Source: Micropterus salmoides
Taxonomy: Eukaryota > Chordata > Actinopteri > Centrarchiformes > Centrarchidae
DNA: 64,000 nucleotides
Assembly (NCBI RefSeq): GCF_014851395.1
Contig: NW_024040485.1
Location: forward strand, 6,224,104-6,288,103
Direction of reading: 5' to 3'
The notes under the pieces were generated by a model. The model did no database searches, was not told where the DNA came from, and saw only the letters and a program-made list of their open reading frames with translations. The position numbers and the translations under genes are program-made. Positions within the stretch are counted from its first letter, which is position 1. The number at the start of each line of letters is the position of its first letter. This document shows positions 24,950-36,529 of the stretch, one piece after another.

Positions 24950-25375
24950 TACGCAACGATTGCGGCTCGGCCAACTCCAGTTACCTGTATCATGTCAGCA
25001 GCCCAGCTGACTCCTGGACCTGCTGTTGAGCCACAGCAGCTGATCAACTCCGCTCTACTGCAGCTACCCCTGAACTCTGCTCTGGTTGTGCCTTTTTTAC
25101 GTCAGTCCCTTTAACCTGTTGAACTATAGCTGCCCCCTGGTCTTGCTGGGTGGCATCCATCCACCTCCGTTGTCCCCTTTGATGCTGCAGCTCCACTCCA
25201 ACTTTACTCCCCCGACTCTGCTGAACCGCTGCTTCCCCCGGATTCTGCTGAACAGGTTTCACCTGGGCTACTGCTGACCCCAGTCTTGGAGTTACTGCAG
25301 TTTTCCAGGTTGTCCAGTTGCTGGTTTCCAGCCCAGCTGTCCTGTCAGTGACCTCCAGTCCTCCTGTCCTGTCGC
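24950..25375. repeat. GC-rich repeat-like sequence
   Basis: Proline/leucine-type low-complexity reading (gctgaac, cctgtcc words recurring) duplicated at 36530-36890. It looks like part of a multi-copy element rather than a gene; no defined ends apart from the LTR inserted at 25381. Confidence 0.35.
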
Positions 25376-26233
25376 CGGTCTGTCACGATCCTGTCCTGAG
25401 TGCTGTGTTTTTGTGTTTTGATTCGGAGGGTTTGGTTTTGTACCTGCAGGTTAGGCTTGTCATCTGTTTCGTTTAGTTCTGAGTTTATTCATTTATCAGT
25501 TAGGTATCTGTTATATAATATATGGTCTTGTATCCAGTCTTTGTGGTCTCTGTTGTTCTGTTTTTTCGTCTCCCCTAGCCACCCTGTCTTATTTGTTAGA
25601 ATCCCTTTTGCTGTGCTGTTAGTTTAGACTTAGTTTTAGTTTGCTTGTTACCCATAGCGTGCGTCTTCTGCCTGATGTTATTGTTTGTCTGGTTATCATC
25701 TGTCAGCTGGTGTTTAGTGGTGTTTTGGTATTTTGCTGATTTCAGTTCTGTTCCAGTCTCATGTATTAGTTTCTGTACCATCATGCTCGAGTTCTGTCTG
25801 CTTGTCTATTTATGTTCTCTGCCAGTTTCATTAATTAATCTGATTTTGTTCATTCTGCTCTAGTCTCTGTGTAGCCTTTATTATTATTCATCCACATCTT
25901 ACTTAGTATCTGTCTTGTCTCGTATCTTAGTTCTTAGTCCTGTACCTTAGTTCATGTCTTAAGTGTTCCCTCCTGGTCTGTGTACTTCGGAGTTTCGCCC
26001 ATGTCTATCTGAGTTCTGTTTTACCTTAGCTTCAGTCTGTTTTTGCTGGTTGTAGTTCTTGGTGATCTGTCTGCTTGTGTCTTTATTAGTTTATATTTAT
26101 CCCTCTGATCTGTTTTGTGTTCCGTAACCTGTGTCATGTCTGTTCCCTCCAGTGCCCCTCTGCCTGGCTGTCTCTCTGTTCTCCCCTCTGCTCTCTCCCT
26201 GCCCACCTGTGTTGCTCCCGCCCTGCCCGTTAG

Positions 26234-26279
<46 letters not shown>

Positions 26280-26560
26280 CCTGGTGTTTCTGTCTAGTCT
26301 TTGCGGTGTCTTGCAGTGTTTTTGTCGTGTGTATATGCCCTGTCTCCTGTTGTCTGCCTTGCTCGTCTGCCTTGCTCGTCGTGTCTCCCCGTTTTCCTGC
26401 TTTCTGGATTATTTTCCCTTCTTAGATTTTCTCTGTTTGGATCACCTTCTTTTTTGGACTTTTTTTAATTAATAAACCTGTTGAACTGTACCAGTCAGCC
26501 TACCTGTCCTGCATTTGGGTCCACCAACCACCTCTACCCTACACCCACCGTGACACGGTC
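25376..26560 (+). mobile_element. Solo LTR, 1175 bp, with 5-bp target duplication
   Basis: The element (25381-26555) starts TGTCACG and ends CGTGACA, the TG...CA ends typical of LTRs. It is flanked by cggtc on both sides (25376-25380 and 26556-26560). AATAAA at 26471-26476 lies 79 nt before the end. Unit 2 has the unoccupied site cgccagtcctcagccc near 36890. No internal coding region remains, as expected after LTR-LTR recombination. A (GT)n run is inside. Confidence 0.85.
26238..26274. repeat. (GT)n microsatellite
   Basis: About 18 dinucleotide units within the solo LTR. Confidence 0.95.
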
Positions 26561-26939
26561 CTCAGCCCAGCAGCCTCGGTTTCCTTTTCTAGTGCTTCGC
26601 TGTCAGTCTTCAGTCCTGCGCTGCCTCTGGAGAATCTCAGCCTTATCGCCGGCCTCCTGCTCGACCCCCTAAGGCCCGGCAGGAGGGTTTCTGCCCTTGC
26701 TCTCGGCCCGGCTGACCACAGCCCTGATTGGGTTGTCAGTCCAATCCCCAGGCCGCCCTCCTGATCAGCTCAGCCAGTCAGTTCAACCTTCATGTCATCC
26801 CCAGAACTGTTAAGTTTCCACTCCCAGCCCTCTGAGTCTCCCTGTCTAGCCCCATTACCTGCTACAGATCACCCACCAGGGGTCCCTGGTCTGGCCCTTT
26901 TCACTGGGCATACATGCAGCATATCTCTATTGACATATC
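26561..26939. repeat. GC-rich repeat-like sequence right of the solo LTR
   Basis: Continuation of the host sequence interrupted by the LTR (cctcagcccagcagcc). Words such as cagtcctgcgctgcctctgg and gccggcctcctgctcgaccc are familiar from multi-copy teleost repeats. No gene called. Confidence 0.35.
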
Positions 26940-26941
26940 CT

Positions 26942-27003
26942 AGGTGCCTTACTGGTGCCATATGTCAGCTTTGCTGTGGCATGTGGGATACCTCTGTTCT
27001 CTG
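26942..27003 (+). pseudogene. SLC6 exon 2 relic, unit 1
   Basis: After an intact acceptor (tatcctag) the frame reads ALLVPYVSFAVACGIPLF, matching exon 2 of copy C (AFLVPYGLLAVVCGIPLF); it then breaks off. The homologous relic in unit 2 starts at 38213 and is split by an LTR. The exon 1 relic that precedes it in unit 2 is deleted here. Confidence 0.75.
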
Positions 27004-27531
27004 TTTTCAGCTCAGCCTCTGACTGAACTCTGAACTCACCAGGAAGTCCACACGTTTTTTTTATTTCCCTCTTGTATCTCTATTTTATCCTCTCTCCTAT
27101 ATTTATATGAAGCAGATTCATAAAAGAAAATACATTGTCCAGCTGTACAATAGCACAGTGGATTATTCTTTCACTGAAGCGCTTGATCGTATGATGAGAA
27201 ATAAGAGAAGAAAATCAGACAAGAGTTAAGAGGAAAGGTTTTGTACTTTCACCATAACGCTGGATTACAACAAAATGGCTCTTAAAGAGCTCCTCTGGGT
27301 TTTGCAAATCAAAGCCCACCATTTGACCTAAACACTAGAATGAAGTTTTTATATTTAAAATGATTCAGGATCAGTCTCTTTAAGAAGTCCTGGCTCTTGT
27401 AAAACAGGAAGGTAGGCCTCTCCACACTGGAACTGGTTTTGTTTTATGGATTGATGGCAGAATATATTCAAATTAGGAAAAGTAGTAGTACTTTTAAAAT
27501 ATAACTGAAACCGCAAGTTCTTGATGTTGAG

Positions 27532-27961
27532 ATGAACAGACGAAGAAGAAGAAAAACAGAAAATGAGAAGAGGGCTGGAGAGAGAGGACAGTGGGCCAGT
27601 AAAACAGAATATATTCTGGTTGTTGCGGGAAATGTGTTTGGCCTGGGCAACGTGTGGAGATTTCCTTACCTCTGCTACAAGGACAGTGGAGATGAATCCT
27701 ACAGACTGTTTTTATAGAGTTCCATTATTCTGGCTGTAGTGAACTTAAATAATGTTAATATTGATGATTGGTGCAGTGAAAAGATATTACTTCATTCATT
27801 TGTAATTTCCATGTCCATACATGTCTCTGTATTTAAAATATATGTGCCTTTCTGGTGCCATATGGTCTAGGTTAGTTGTAGTATGTGGAATACCTCAGTT
27901 GGTCAGTACACCCAGGAAGGATCCATCACCAGTTGGAGGAAGTTGTGTCCACTGGCACAAG
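27532..27961 (+). pseudogene. SLC6 exons 1-2 relic, unit 1
   Basis: Exon 1 (27532-27691) still reads WASKTEYILVVAGNVFGLG and NVWRFPYLCYKDSGD, but its donor GTGAAT has become ATGAAT. Exon 2 (27844-27961) has lost its acceptor AG and 19 bases between two cct words, so it is out of frame. At the exact last base of exon 2 (gcacaag) the sequence switches to a LINE. An older SLC6 copy, present identically in unit 2 at 39.2 kb. Confidence 0.8.
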
Positions 27962-28396
27962 ATAGGGCATCTTTTGTTTAACATCTACATGATTATGAAA
28001 AACAACAAAATATGTTACCATAATTATGCAGATGACACACAAATTTACATAACCATATCACCAGGAGACTATGATCACAAACAAGCGCTGAGTAACTGTG
28101 TTGAACAAATTAACAATTGGATGTGCCAGAATTTTCTTCAATTAAACAAAGATAAAACTGAATATAACTGATAAAACTGAAGTCAGAAGTCTCTGTTTTT
28201 GGAGCCAAGGAAGAACGATTAAAAGTCAGTGCTCAGCTTCAATCTGTAATGTTAAAAACCACAAACCAAGCCATAATCTCAGTGTAGTCATGGACTCAGA
28301 CCTGAATTTAAGACAATTACACAGTCAGCTTACTATCATCTGAAGAATATTTCTAGGATTAAAGGACTTATGTCTCAGCAGGACCTGGAAAAACTT
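27962..28396 (+). mobile_element. Rex1/CR1-like LINE fragment, unit 1
   Basis: Reads LLFNIYM, then YADDTQIYI (reverse transcriptase catalytic motif), then ALSNCVEQINNWM and LQLNKDKTE, then frame-broken sequence including YYHLKNISRIKGLMS. It stops abruptly at the duplication junction. The homologous copy in unit 2 (39657-40763) continues to a C-terminal end. Confidence 0.75.
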
Positions 28397-28874
28397 AAAT
28401 GGCTCTTCAAGAGCTTCTCAGGGATTTGCAAATCAAAAGCCCACCATTTGACCTAAACACTAGAGTATCATATTTTATATTTAAAATGATTTCTAGCCAG
28501 CATATAGGCTAATTAAAAAAAAGACAAGCAAATATCAGTTTGAACAAACATATATTTTTATGCATGCTTTCAAACTAAGTCAGCATTGGTCTCTTAAATA
28601 AGTCCCCCCTGGCTCTTGTAGGGTACACATTGGAACTGGTTTTATTTCATGGTTTTAGGACAGTATACATATTCACATTAGGAATAGACAGGAAAAGCAG
28701 CAAATATCAGTTTCCACAAACATATATTTAAATGCATGCTTTCAAACTAAGTCAGCATTGGTCTCTTAAAGAAGTCCCCCCTGGCTCGTGTAAGGTACAT
28801 ATTCACATTAGGAATAGACAGGAAAAGCAGCAAATATCAGTTTGCAGTACTTTTGAAATCTAACTGAAAACACA

Positions 28875-30455
28875 ATGGATGAAGTTCTTGATGTTGAGAT
28901 GAACGGACAGAGAAGAAAAACAGAAAATGAGAAGAGGGCAGGAGAGAGAGGACAGTGGGCCAGTAAAACAGAATATATTCTGGTTGTTGCAGGAAATGTG
29001 GTCGGCCTGGGCAACGTGTGGAGATTTCCTTACCTCTGCTACAAGAACGGTGGAGGTGAATCCTTCAAGCTGTTTTAGAAGAGATGCATTATTCTGACTG
29101 TAGTGAACTGAAATAATGTTTGGTTGTATTAATGATTTCTGTGTGAAAAGATGTCACTTAGGCTAATTAATATGTAATTTCCATGAGCATACATGTCTCT
29201 GTATTTATTGTATAGGTGCCTTTCTGGTGCCATATGGTCTGTTAGCCGTAGTATGTGGGATACCTCTGTTCCTACTGGAGACCTCAGTTGGTCAGTACAC
29301 CCAGGAAGGATTCATCACCGGCTGGAGGAAAATTTGTCCACTGGCACAAGGTGAGTTGATATGAGTTGAACTAAAATGTGCTGTCAAAAGAAAGAGATAA
29401 AAAGCCAATATAGTTTATACAATAAATTAATATTTTCTTCAAAGATTATTCAAGCTGTTTTGCCAGTATTTAATGTCTAATCAGGTTCTGTTGTTTTAAC
29501 TGTGGTTTGTATTTCTACTGTAGGAATAGGATTTGGACAGCTGACGATTTCACTTTGTTTCTTCATCTACGTTTTAATTGAAGCTTGGGCTCTGTTCTAC
29601 TTGGTGTTCTCATTCAGATCCCAGCTTCCCTGGGCCCACTGTGAGAACACCTGGAATACAGGTGAGGCTATTGAGTCTACTTTAAGTTGTTAAAGCTTGG
29701 AGAAAACATTAGCCAGTGTCTAACTCCATAGCCACAAAATTTGACCTAAAACCCAGTGGTCAATTATGCTAAACATTAGTTGTGGATCACTAAAATGATA
29801 AGCCACCGGTTGCCAGTTTAACACACATAAATACACCTTCACATCAACTTTACAGTTTAAAACCTTCAATTCACTTTACCTCAATGAAATTCTTGTTTGT
29901 CCCCAAACCAGCTAACTGCCTTGCTCTTCAGACTTTCAGTTCATCTAATGTGACTACAGATCAGACTAACACCACCTCTGCTGCAACTGAGTTCTGGGAG
30001 TGAGTCTGATCTTTTTCTTCAAGTGAACCATAATGAAATGTAAAGTAGTGTATCAGTATTTCACTTTTGATGCATACTGATACTTCAACTAAAACAAGTG
30101 ATGTTTCTACATATGACTCTGCAAATCCCAACCTCACACATCCTTTTCCAGCACTTTGTGTCACATCATGGGTACCTTGTAAATTTCTCCTCAGACGGCG
30201 GGTGCTGGCCATGTCTAGAGGCATTGAGGATCTGGGCAGTGTGAGGTGGGATCTGGCTTTGTGTCTTCTTGCCTGCTGGGTGTTCTGCTACTTCAGTATC
30301 TGGAAAGGTGTCAGATCTTCTGGAAAGGTCCTGGCGAAACTCTCTTCTCTTTATCTACGCATATAATCATCACCTATAGTCATTACTTCTTTCATTTTGC
30401 AAACTATACCATAGCTTTCGGGGAGCTCAGTTTTGGTGTGTGTGGGGGGGCAGGC

Positions 30456-30492
<37 letters not shown>

Positions 30493-33400
30493 TAATAAGT
30501 TATTATTATTATTATTATGTAGCCATTTTGCTACAATTACTCTTCACACGACAGCTGCAGCTGAGTTTGTGACCTGACCTTTATTTATTCTGTGAGAGGG
30601 AAGAATTTAGAAAAGTTGCGTGACGTGCAGTAGTACATGGATCATGCATAATATTCATCCAGCCAGAGGGAACGATCTGGTAGAGGGAGTGGGGCGGTGG
30701 AGCATAGAGGGACAGGAGATTGAGCCCGCTGCGGCTGGCCGGTCGCTCCACAATCTCTTGTCCCTCTGGCTGGATGAAGTCTGACGCTCCTGATTTTATG
30801 CATGGATCCATGATGATAGAGAAATATAGAAATTAATGGCAATAAAGCATGCTGTCAGAATTTTAGAGACTACACAAAATATCACAAATCATGCTTTTAG
30901 GGGAGCTGAGGGGAGCTGAGCTCCCCCGTAGTTTGCACAGTGCGTATAATCATCAACTTACAGTCATTATGTTTTCTTTAACAATTTCCTTTTCATTAAA
31001 GGTCGCATATTTTACGGCCACATTCCCCTACGTAATGCTCCTGATCCTACTCATCAGAGGCCTGACTCTACCTGGAGCTTGGGAAGGGATCTACTACTAC
31101 CTGTATCCAGACCTGAAGCGCCTGGCTAACCTTGAGGTGGCATTTTTATTTGAACCCAATTTTAGAATTCCCCTGGGCATTAAAAAAGAGGAATAAGTCA
31201 TTTGATGCATCTCACTGACAGGCCAACATTCTGTTGTGGGATCTTAATATAATCCTTCCATTGTGCTATCATCCATTCTGAATCTGACCTATATTTCCTT
31301 ACGTTACAGGTCTGGATAGAAGCAGGATCTCAAATATTTTTCTCCTACAGCCTAAATGCAGGGACTCTAAATGTCCTAGGCAGCTATAATGACTACAACA
31401 ACAACTGTTATAAGTAAGTGTCAGATATCACAGCTTTGATATTGTACTGTGTTTGAAGGTTTATCCAGATAGGGTTGTAATAGCAGCAGGCTAAGCGGGG
31501 TAGTGCAGATAGTCCTCTCCCCAGTAACATTTTCTAGCTCCTCCTGGGGGATCACAAGGTGTTCCCAGTCCAGATGAGTTTTTTGTAATCCCTCCAGCGA
31601 GTGCTGGGTCTACCCCAGAGTCTCCTCCCTTATTAGATGCCCGAACCACTTCAACTGGCTCCTTTCAATGCGAAGGAGCTCTGTGCTACCACTGGAGGTC
31701 AGTGCTCCTCACCCTAAGGCTGAATCCAGCAAACCCACAGAGGAAACTTATTTCGGCTTGGACTTGGTTGAAGATACTAGAAGACGTCTTCTAGTGTCTT
31801 CAACCAAGTCCAGTTGCCCTTGACCTCAACCTTCGTTGGACAACAGTCTGAACCTTTCTCTGAGCAACTCTCAGTCTCTCTGGGGTTTGTGAGCACCCCC
31901 CACACCCATCTGGCACCTCTCACCCTGGCCAACTCCGGAGAGGGAGAGAGTCCAGCCCCTTTTCAGGAGTTTGGTTCCTGGACCAGTGCGATGCATAGAG
32001 GTGAGCACAACTATATCTAGTTGGTTCTGCTTCACCTCCCACACCAGCTCTTGGTCCTTCCCTGCCAAAGAGGTAGCATCCACATCCCTAGGACCAGTCT
32101 GCCATGCTAAGAGCCAGTGTGCCTGGGTCCCTGCCTTTGCCTGCCACTCATCTTGCAAAGCACACGGCCCCAATGGCTATACCTGCACGTCAAAATAAAA
32201 GACAATATATTAAAGACACACTTACTTCCTTGCTCTTTTTGACTAGGGTCTACTGTCTTTCTGTGACTCATAGGGACTGCTTTTGGCTCTGTCTGCTGAA
32301 CAGTGGGACCAGTTTTGTTGCTGGATTTGTCGTCTTCTCAGTACTTGGATTCATGGCTCAGAAACAGGGTGTTACAGTGGACAATGTGGTTGAGTCAGGT
32401 ACAGTATATACAAATTAAATGTTTAAGATCTTAGTAAATAGTCAGTAAAACCTGAATACAATGCTCTAACATAACTAAGTATGTAGCATATGTATGTATG
32501 GGGTATCAACTTTCGCCTCGTTCTCATCACAGGTCCAGGTTTGGCCTTCATTGCTTACCCTCAGGCAACAGCTATGATGCCTTTGCCACAGTTTTGGAGT
32601 GTCTGCTTCTTCCTGATGCTCATTCTGCTGACAGTTGATACAAATGTAATAACATCTGTCACATAACCAATTGACAAATAGTAGACTTGCTTCAGACACA
32701 AATGAAATTGTTTGTTTATTTTACTGGTCCCCAGTTTGTTATTGTGGAGAGTTTTATCACCACAGTGAGCGACATGTTTCCGAAGTTGTTTCGTGCACCA
32801 GTGAGGCATGAGATCTTTGTCCTCATCATCTGTATATCCAGCTTCCTCATACAGCTTACCTTGGTTACGGAGGTAAACAAAAACAATTACATGAAACTTT
32901 CTTTATAAAACACAATAGTAAACATATTTCATTTTAAAAATGGTTTCCAAATGACGTGTTTTATTAACATGTTGTCCCTTCCTAGGGAGGAATGTATGTA
33001 TTTCAACTTATAGATTTCTATGGCTCTACCAGAGTGTGTCAGAATTGTATGGCTATTTGTCAATGCCTGGCTGTGGGCTGGATTTTTGGTGAGTCAGATA
33101 ACTTATTACTTAAAGCATACAAAATGTCTGGCATTTTTTCTATATAAACTTTGTATATATAGACGAAAATAAAAATAAAAAGGGAAATAGCTTCATGAGG
33201 TAGGGCACCAGTGCTAATTGCTTACGCTGTCTATGGCTTTTAGCCACAGGGTTGTTACTGAAGATGTGAATCTATAAAAAGAGAGTCAAAATAGTGCATT
33301 TGTTGGGGACTATTTTCAGTGGTGGATTAATACACATATTGGTCTTTTCATGGAATTTCTTGTCTGCAAGAAAATGGCAAATATCACCAGCCTCATTATT

Positions 33401-34681
33401 TAGATTTATACCATTTTGACAATATGACTTTTATTTGAACTTCCATCAGGTGCTGACCGCTTTTCTAACATCATTGAGGATATGACAGGACAGAAACCTT
33501 CTGTTTTCTTCAAACTGTGCTGGAAATACATTATTCCTCTGTGGTCACTGGTGAGTCAGGAACGTTTCTTTGTTTCTACCAATCATTTTACATACTTTCA
33601 TTAACTGTCGCAGTTTATTGAGTTTTTGCCAAACCAGTAGAGCTGGATTTTGTGCTGCTTGATATGCTCAATTATTATGTGTGCATTTTACAATTTAATC
33701 TTCCAGCATCATCACATCTTGACTTAAAGGAGAACAACAACTGAGTTCCCACGGGACTTCAGCGCGAGACTACAGCTAGCCGTCTAAAACACTATTTAGG
33801 TGAATTTAAACAATGGCTAAGTTGCTAAACGCAACTTGTTCTCATGTAAGGGCCCTGTTCATGTTGGACTGACATTTTAATTGCATCTTGTGTCTGTTAA
33901 GAGGCACAAAGACACTCTTTATGTATATGCCCCCATAACTGCTGTTTTAGCTGAGTGGGAGTTCTGGGCATTAGCTGTAGCAGCTCCGTGTTGCAAGCAC
34001 CAATCCGGTTCGTTTGTTTTTTCTATAGACAGTACTCACAAAGGTATAACGATCAAGATTAACTTAAAAATTGCCTGGAGTTCTCCTTTAACTGGCCTGC
34101 AAACTCTATTCGTAACTGTGACTTTTGCATTGCCAAAACTATCTTTTCCGCCAGATCTAAAGGAATGAAAAAACTTCAAATGGTTATGTATCTCTACACC
34201 TTCACAGATTTCCATTATCCTGTACCTGGTTGATTACAAACACCTGTTGATTAATGACTTCTACATTTACCCTGACTGGGCATACGCACTAGGATGGACC
34301 ATGACCCTTTCCTCTGTTCTCATGGTGCCACTGTGGGCAGCTGGACAGATGTGTTTGACAGCAGGAACCTTCAGACAGGTCAGTGTCTGTATCTGTTAAA
34401 GCCTAAACAGCATGCTGTAGCTTCTGTCACTCAATTTTCTGCATGTGCAGCTGTTGTTTTTGGTATTGATCACTTAGCAAGTCTGAAGAGTCTAAAAGAT
34501 GACCCAAAATGTCCGTATGATTATGGTAGTGTTTAAACTTAAGCTACTTGTTTTACTTGTTCCTGTGTTCCAGCGTTTGTCTGTCCTTTGTCGTCCTGCT
34601 GAAGCTCCAGCCTGGCGGAGGAGAAAAATGGGAGAGAAGGGAACAACTGTTGAACTGACAACATTCACTGTGACATCTTAG
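28875..34681 (+). CDS. SLC6 Na+/Cl- transporter, GABA-transporter-like, copy C (complete)
   Basis: Exons 28875-29055, 29216-29350, 29524-29661, 29912-29999, 30195-30327, 31002-31136, 31310-31413, 32274-32398, 32533-32645, 32735-32872, 32986-33088, 33450-33550, 34208-34378, 34574-34681; 1773 nt, 590 aa, all in frame. Start MDEVLDVEMNGQ is the first in-frame ATG. Twelve transmembrane helices are expected. Seen: TM1 GNVVGLGNVWRFP; TM3 IYVLIEAW with the substrate-site tyrosine; EL2 disulfide pair in HCENTWNTANC and NVT/NTT glycosylation sites; TM6 SQIFFS; TM7 LNSGTS; TM8 VDTN. By family knowledge these include the Na1, Na2 and chloride ligands, so it should be a working plasma-membrane symporter. 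Closest by eye to GAT2/GAT3/BGT1, but pocket residues differ, so the substrate is open. ATTAAA lies about 100 nt after the stop. Confidence 0.9.
30654..30777. repeat. Inverted-repeat element in intron 5 of SLC6 copy C
   Basis: Partner of the element at 17634-17786. The ends match, but the interior word at 30739-30757 is the reverse complement of the word at 17727-17745. Confidence 0.65.
31430..32155. repeat. Non-LTR retrotransposon 3' fragment, intron 7 of copy C
   Basis: Same fragment as at 18420-19127 but without the L2 insertion. It contains a 52-bp near-perfect palindrome at 31760-31811. Confidence 0.4.
33728..34087. mobile_element. piggyBac-type MITE, 360 bp, in intron 12 of SLC6 copy C
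   Basis: TTAA flanks both ends (33724-33727 and 34088-34091) and the ends are inverted (AGGAGAAC at the left, GTTCTCCT at the right). Copy B shows the intact empty site cttgacttaactggcctgc near 22548-22566. No coding capacity. Confidence 0.85.
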
Positions 34682-36422
34682 TGTGGCCTATGTAGCTATC
34701 ACACTGTATATAAGCTTATTACAATCAGTGTAACTAAGATATTTGAACGGCAAAGCTCAAAATTGTGCTAAAACAGCCCAAATTAAACCCAAACAACCAA
34801 AAATTTGTCAATTCTTTTGTGGCTTTTTGTTTTATTTTAATGTAATCTGTAACTGTTGGCCAAACAAAACAATACAATGTACAAAAATACAAGAGGTCAA
34901 GAGGAGAGCTGGAAAGTTGTGAGAGGGGTTTCTCAGTATTTTATGACATCTTAAATAGATGAAAGATCAGAATCACTTTGGTCATGTATGTGTACACACA
35001 CGAGGAATTTGACTCAGGTCTTGTGTTCATACGCAGAACAAGCATAAACAAACAGAACACTGTTTTAGACTGTTTCTTAGCTCTCTTAATTGATGTAACA
35101 GGGAAAAGTAAGACAGGTCGAGCTTAGAGTCATTAGCTGAACCCACAAGTGTTCACGGACCTTCCAGCTCTAGTTATTTCTTACATGTTCTGTCCTTGTT
35201 AGGGAGACAACAGTTAGACTAATAAGGAAGAAACAGTAGCTCAGGCGTCAGGCTAGCAGATATCAGTGTTCTCTGGGATGGATGTTTACAAGAACTCACT
35301 GGCTCCACATACTCATGGGTAGTGATAGATTCCAATAAGATGAAGCACTGGAGTCTAAACATCAGATAGATTAGTTCTTCTAGGTTAAGGCCAGCTAAAG
35401 GCGACCTAATAGGGAAACCTACAGGCACTCGGGGAATACAGAAACATAAAAGGGACCAAACGACGTTACGCTTCAGATTTGGTGTTGGCATTTGACGTGT
35501 TCACATGTTGTATGCTGGCTCTGTATCTCCTGGGCTGGGCTTTTAAACCATGCTATATTAAGTCTCCATCAGTCTCTGAAACCTCTTCACACCTGAACCT
35601 GGCTCACAATAATTCATCAACACAGGTGAACGTTCAAAGAAGAGTTGTGGATCATGTATTATGTTATTTGGTGTAATTTTCTATTCCAGTAGCCTATGCC
35701 ATCATCACCGCTCTGATCTCTGTGGGCGTAGCCTAAAACAACTTATAGAGCATAAAGTCAGCCATTGCTCTTTACAGCAGGACACAGCAGATCAAATTGT
35801 GACCACACGGTCCACTGAAGACCATGTTGGTATTTTACTGTTTCCCATCACAACTAAGCTGCCATTTAACACAGACGTGTTTACAAGGTGATGTTACTAG
35901 CCTCAGCCAAGATTTGGTTACAACACTAGACTAATGCTAGAAAGAAAAAGATAGAAAGCAATGAATTGACAGTGACTATTGATTATTAAAATGTTGATTA
36001 ACGGGGCCAACTGGGCAATAAGTAAATATGAAGAATCGCATATTCAGTCAAGTCATAGTATGAATAGTATTTTACCTTTGAGAATGAATTAAAGTTAACC
36101 TGGGGGCACCAGTTTGAATGGGCCAGACGGAGCTGATCACATTAACATCAGCCAGTGCGAGCACAGCAAGAGATGTACAGCCAGCATCAGATACAAGCAC
36201 CTCAGACTCTAATGGAATTGTTGCTGCTCCACCAAATTGAGGTCCATTCAGACCAGCTTTCGAGGAGGTTTTCTTTCAGGCTTATTACATATAGACTTAA
36301 AAGAGTGAGGATTGTAGTGAGAGCACTACGGTGTCAGGTGTGACTGTACAGTAGTAGCAAATTGTTTACATGGCTCAGAGTCAGGTAGGAGGGCCCCAGG
36401 GAAGTCAGGGCCAGCTCTGCTT
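34682..36422. other. Duplicated 3' flank of SLC6 copy C
   Basis: Near-identical to 23098-24842. Non-coding apart from the 3' UTR; no gene called. Confidence 0.5.
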
Positions 36423-36525
36423 GTAAAGTCACTTTAACTAGACATTTCAGTTGTCATATAAGCGTCTGGTAATCAATGTACTGTAGCTGAGATATCAGTG
36501 AATTCAAGCTCAAAGTTTTGGATGC
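36423..36525 (+). pseudogene. SLC6 3' UTR relic, unit 2
   Basis: Duplicate of the relic at 24843-24945. Confidence 0.6.
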
Positions 36526-36529
36526 GATA

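Larger units (their letters stand above)
15033..28396. repeat. Segmental duplication, unit 1 (contains SLC6 copy B)
   Basis: From aaaatggctcttcaagagct at about 15031 this block matches the block starting at about 28397, base for base over long stretches: exons, introns, 3' flank, relic exons and LINE. It ends inside a LINE at ggaaaaactt (28395), which runs directly into aaatggctcttcaagagc, the start of unit 2. It is longer than unit 2 mainly because of its private L2 and LTR insertions. Confidence 0.85.

Noticed and set aside
26115..26472. Cysteine/valine-rich frames inside the solo LTR
   Set aside because: Produced by the (GT)n run and C/T-rich LTR sequence.
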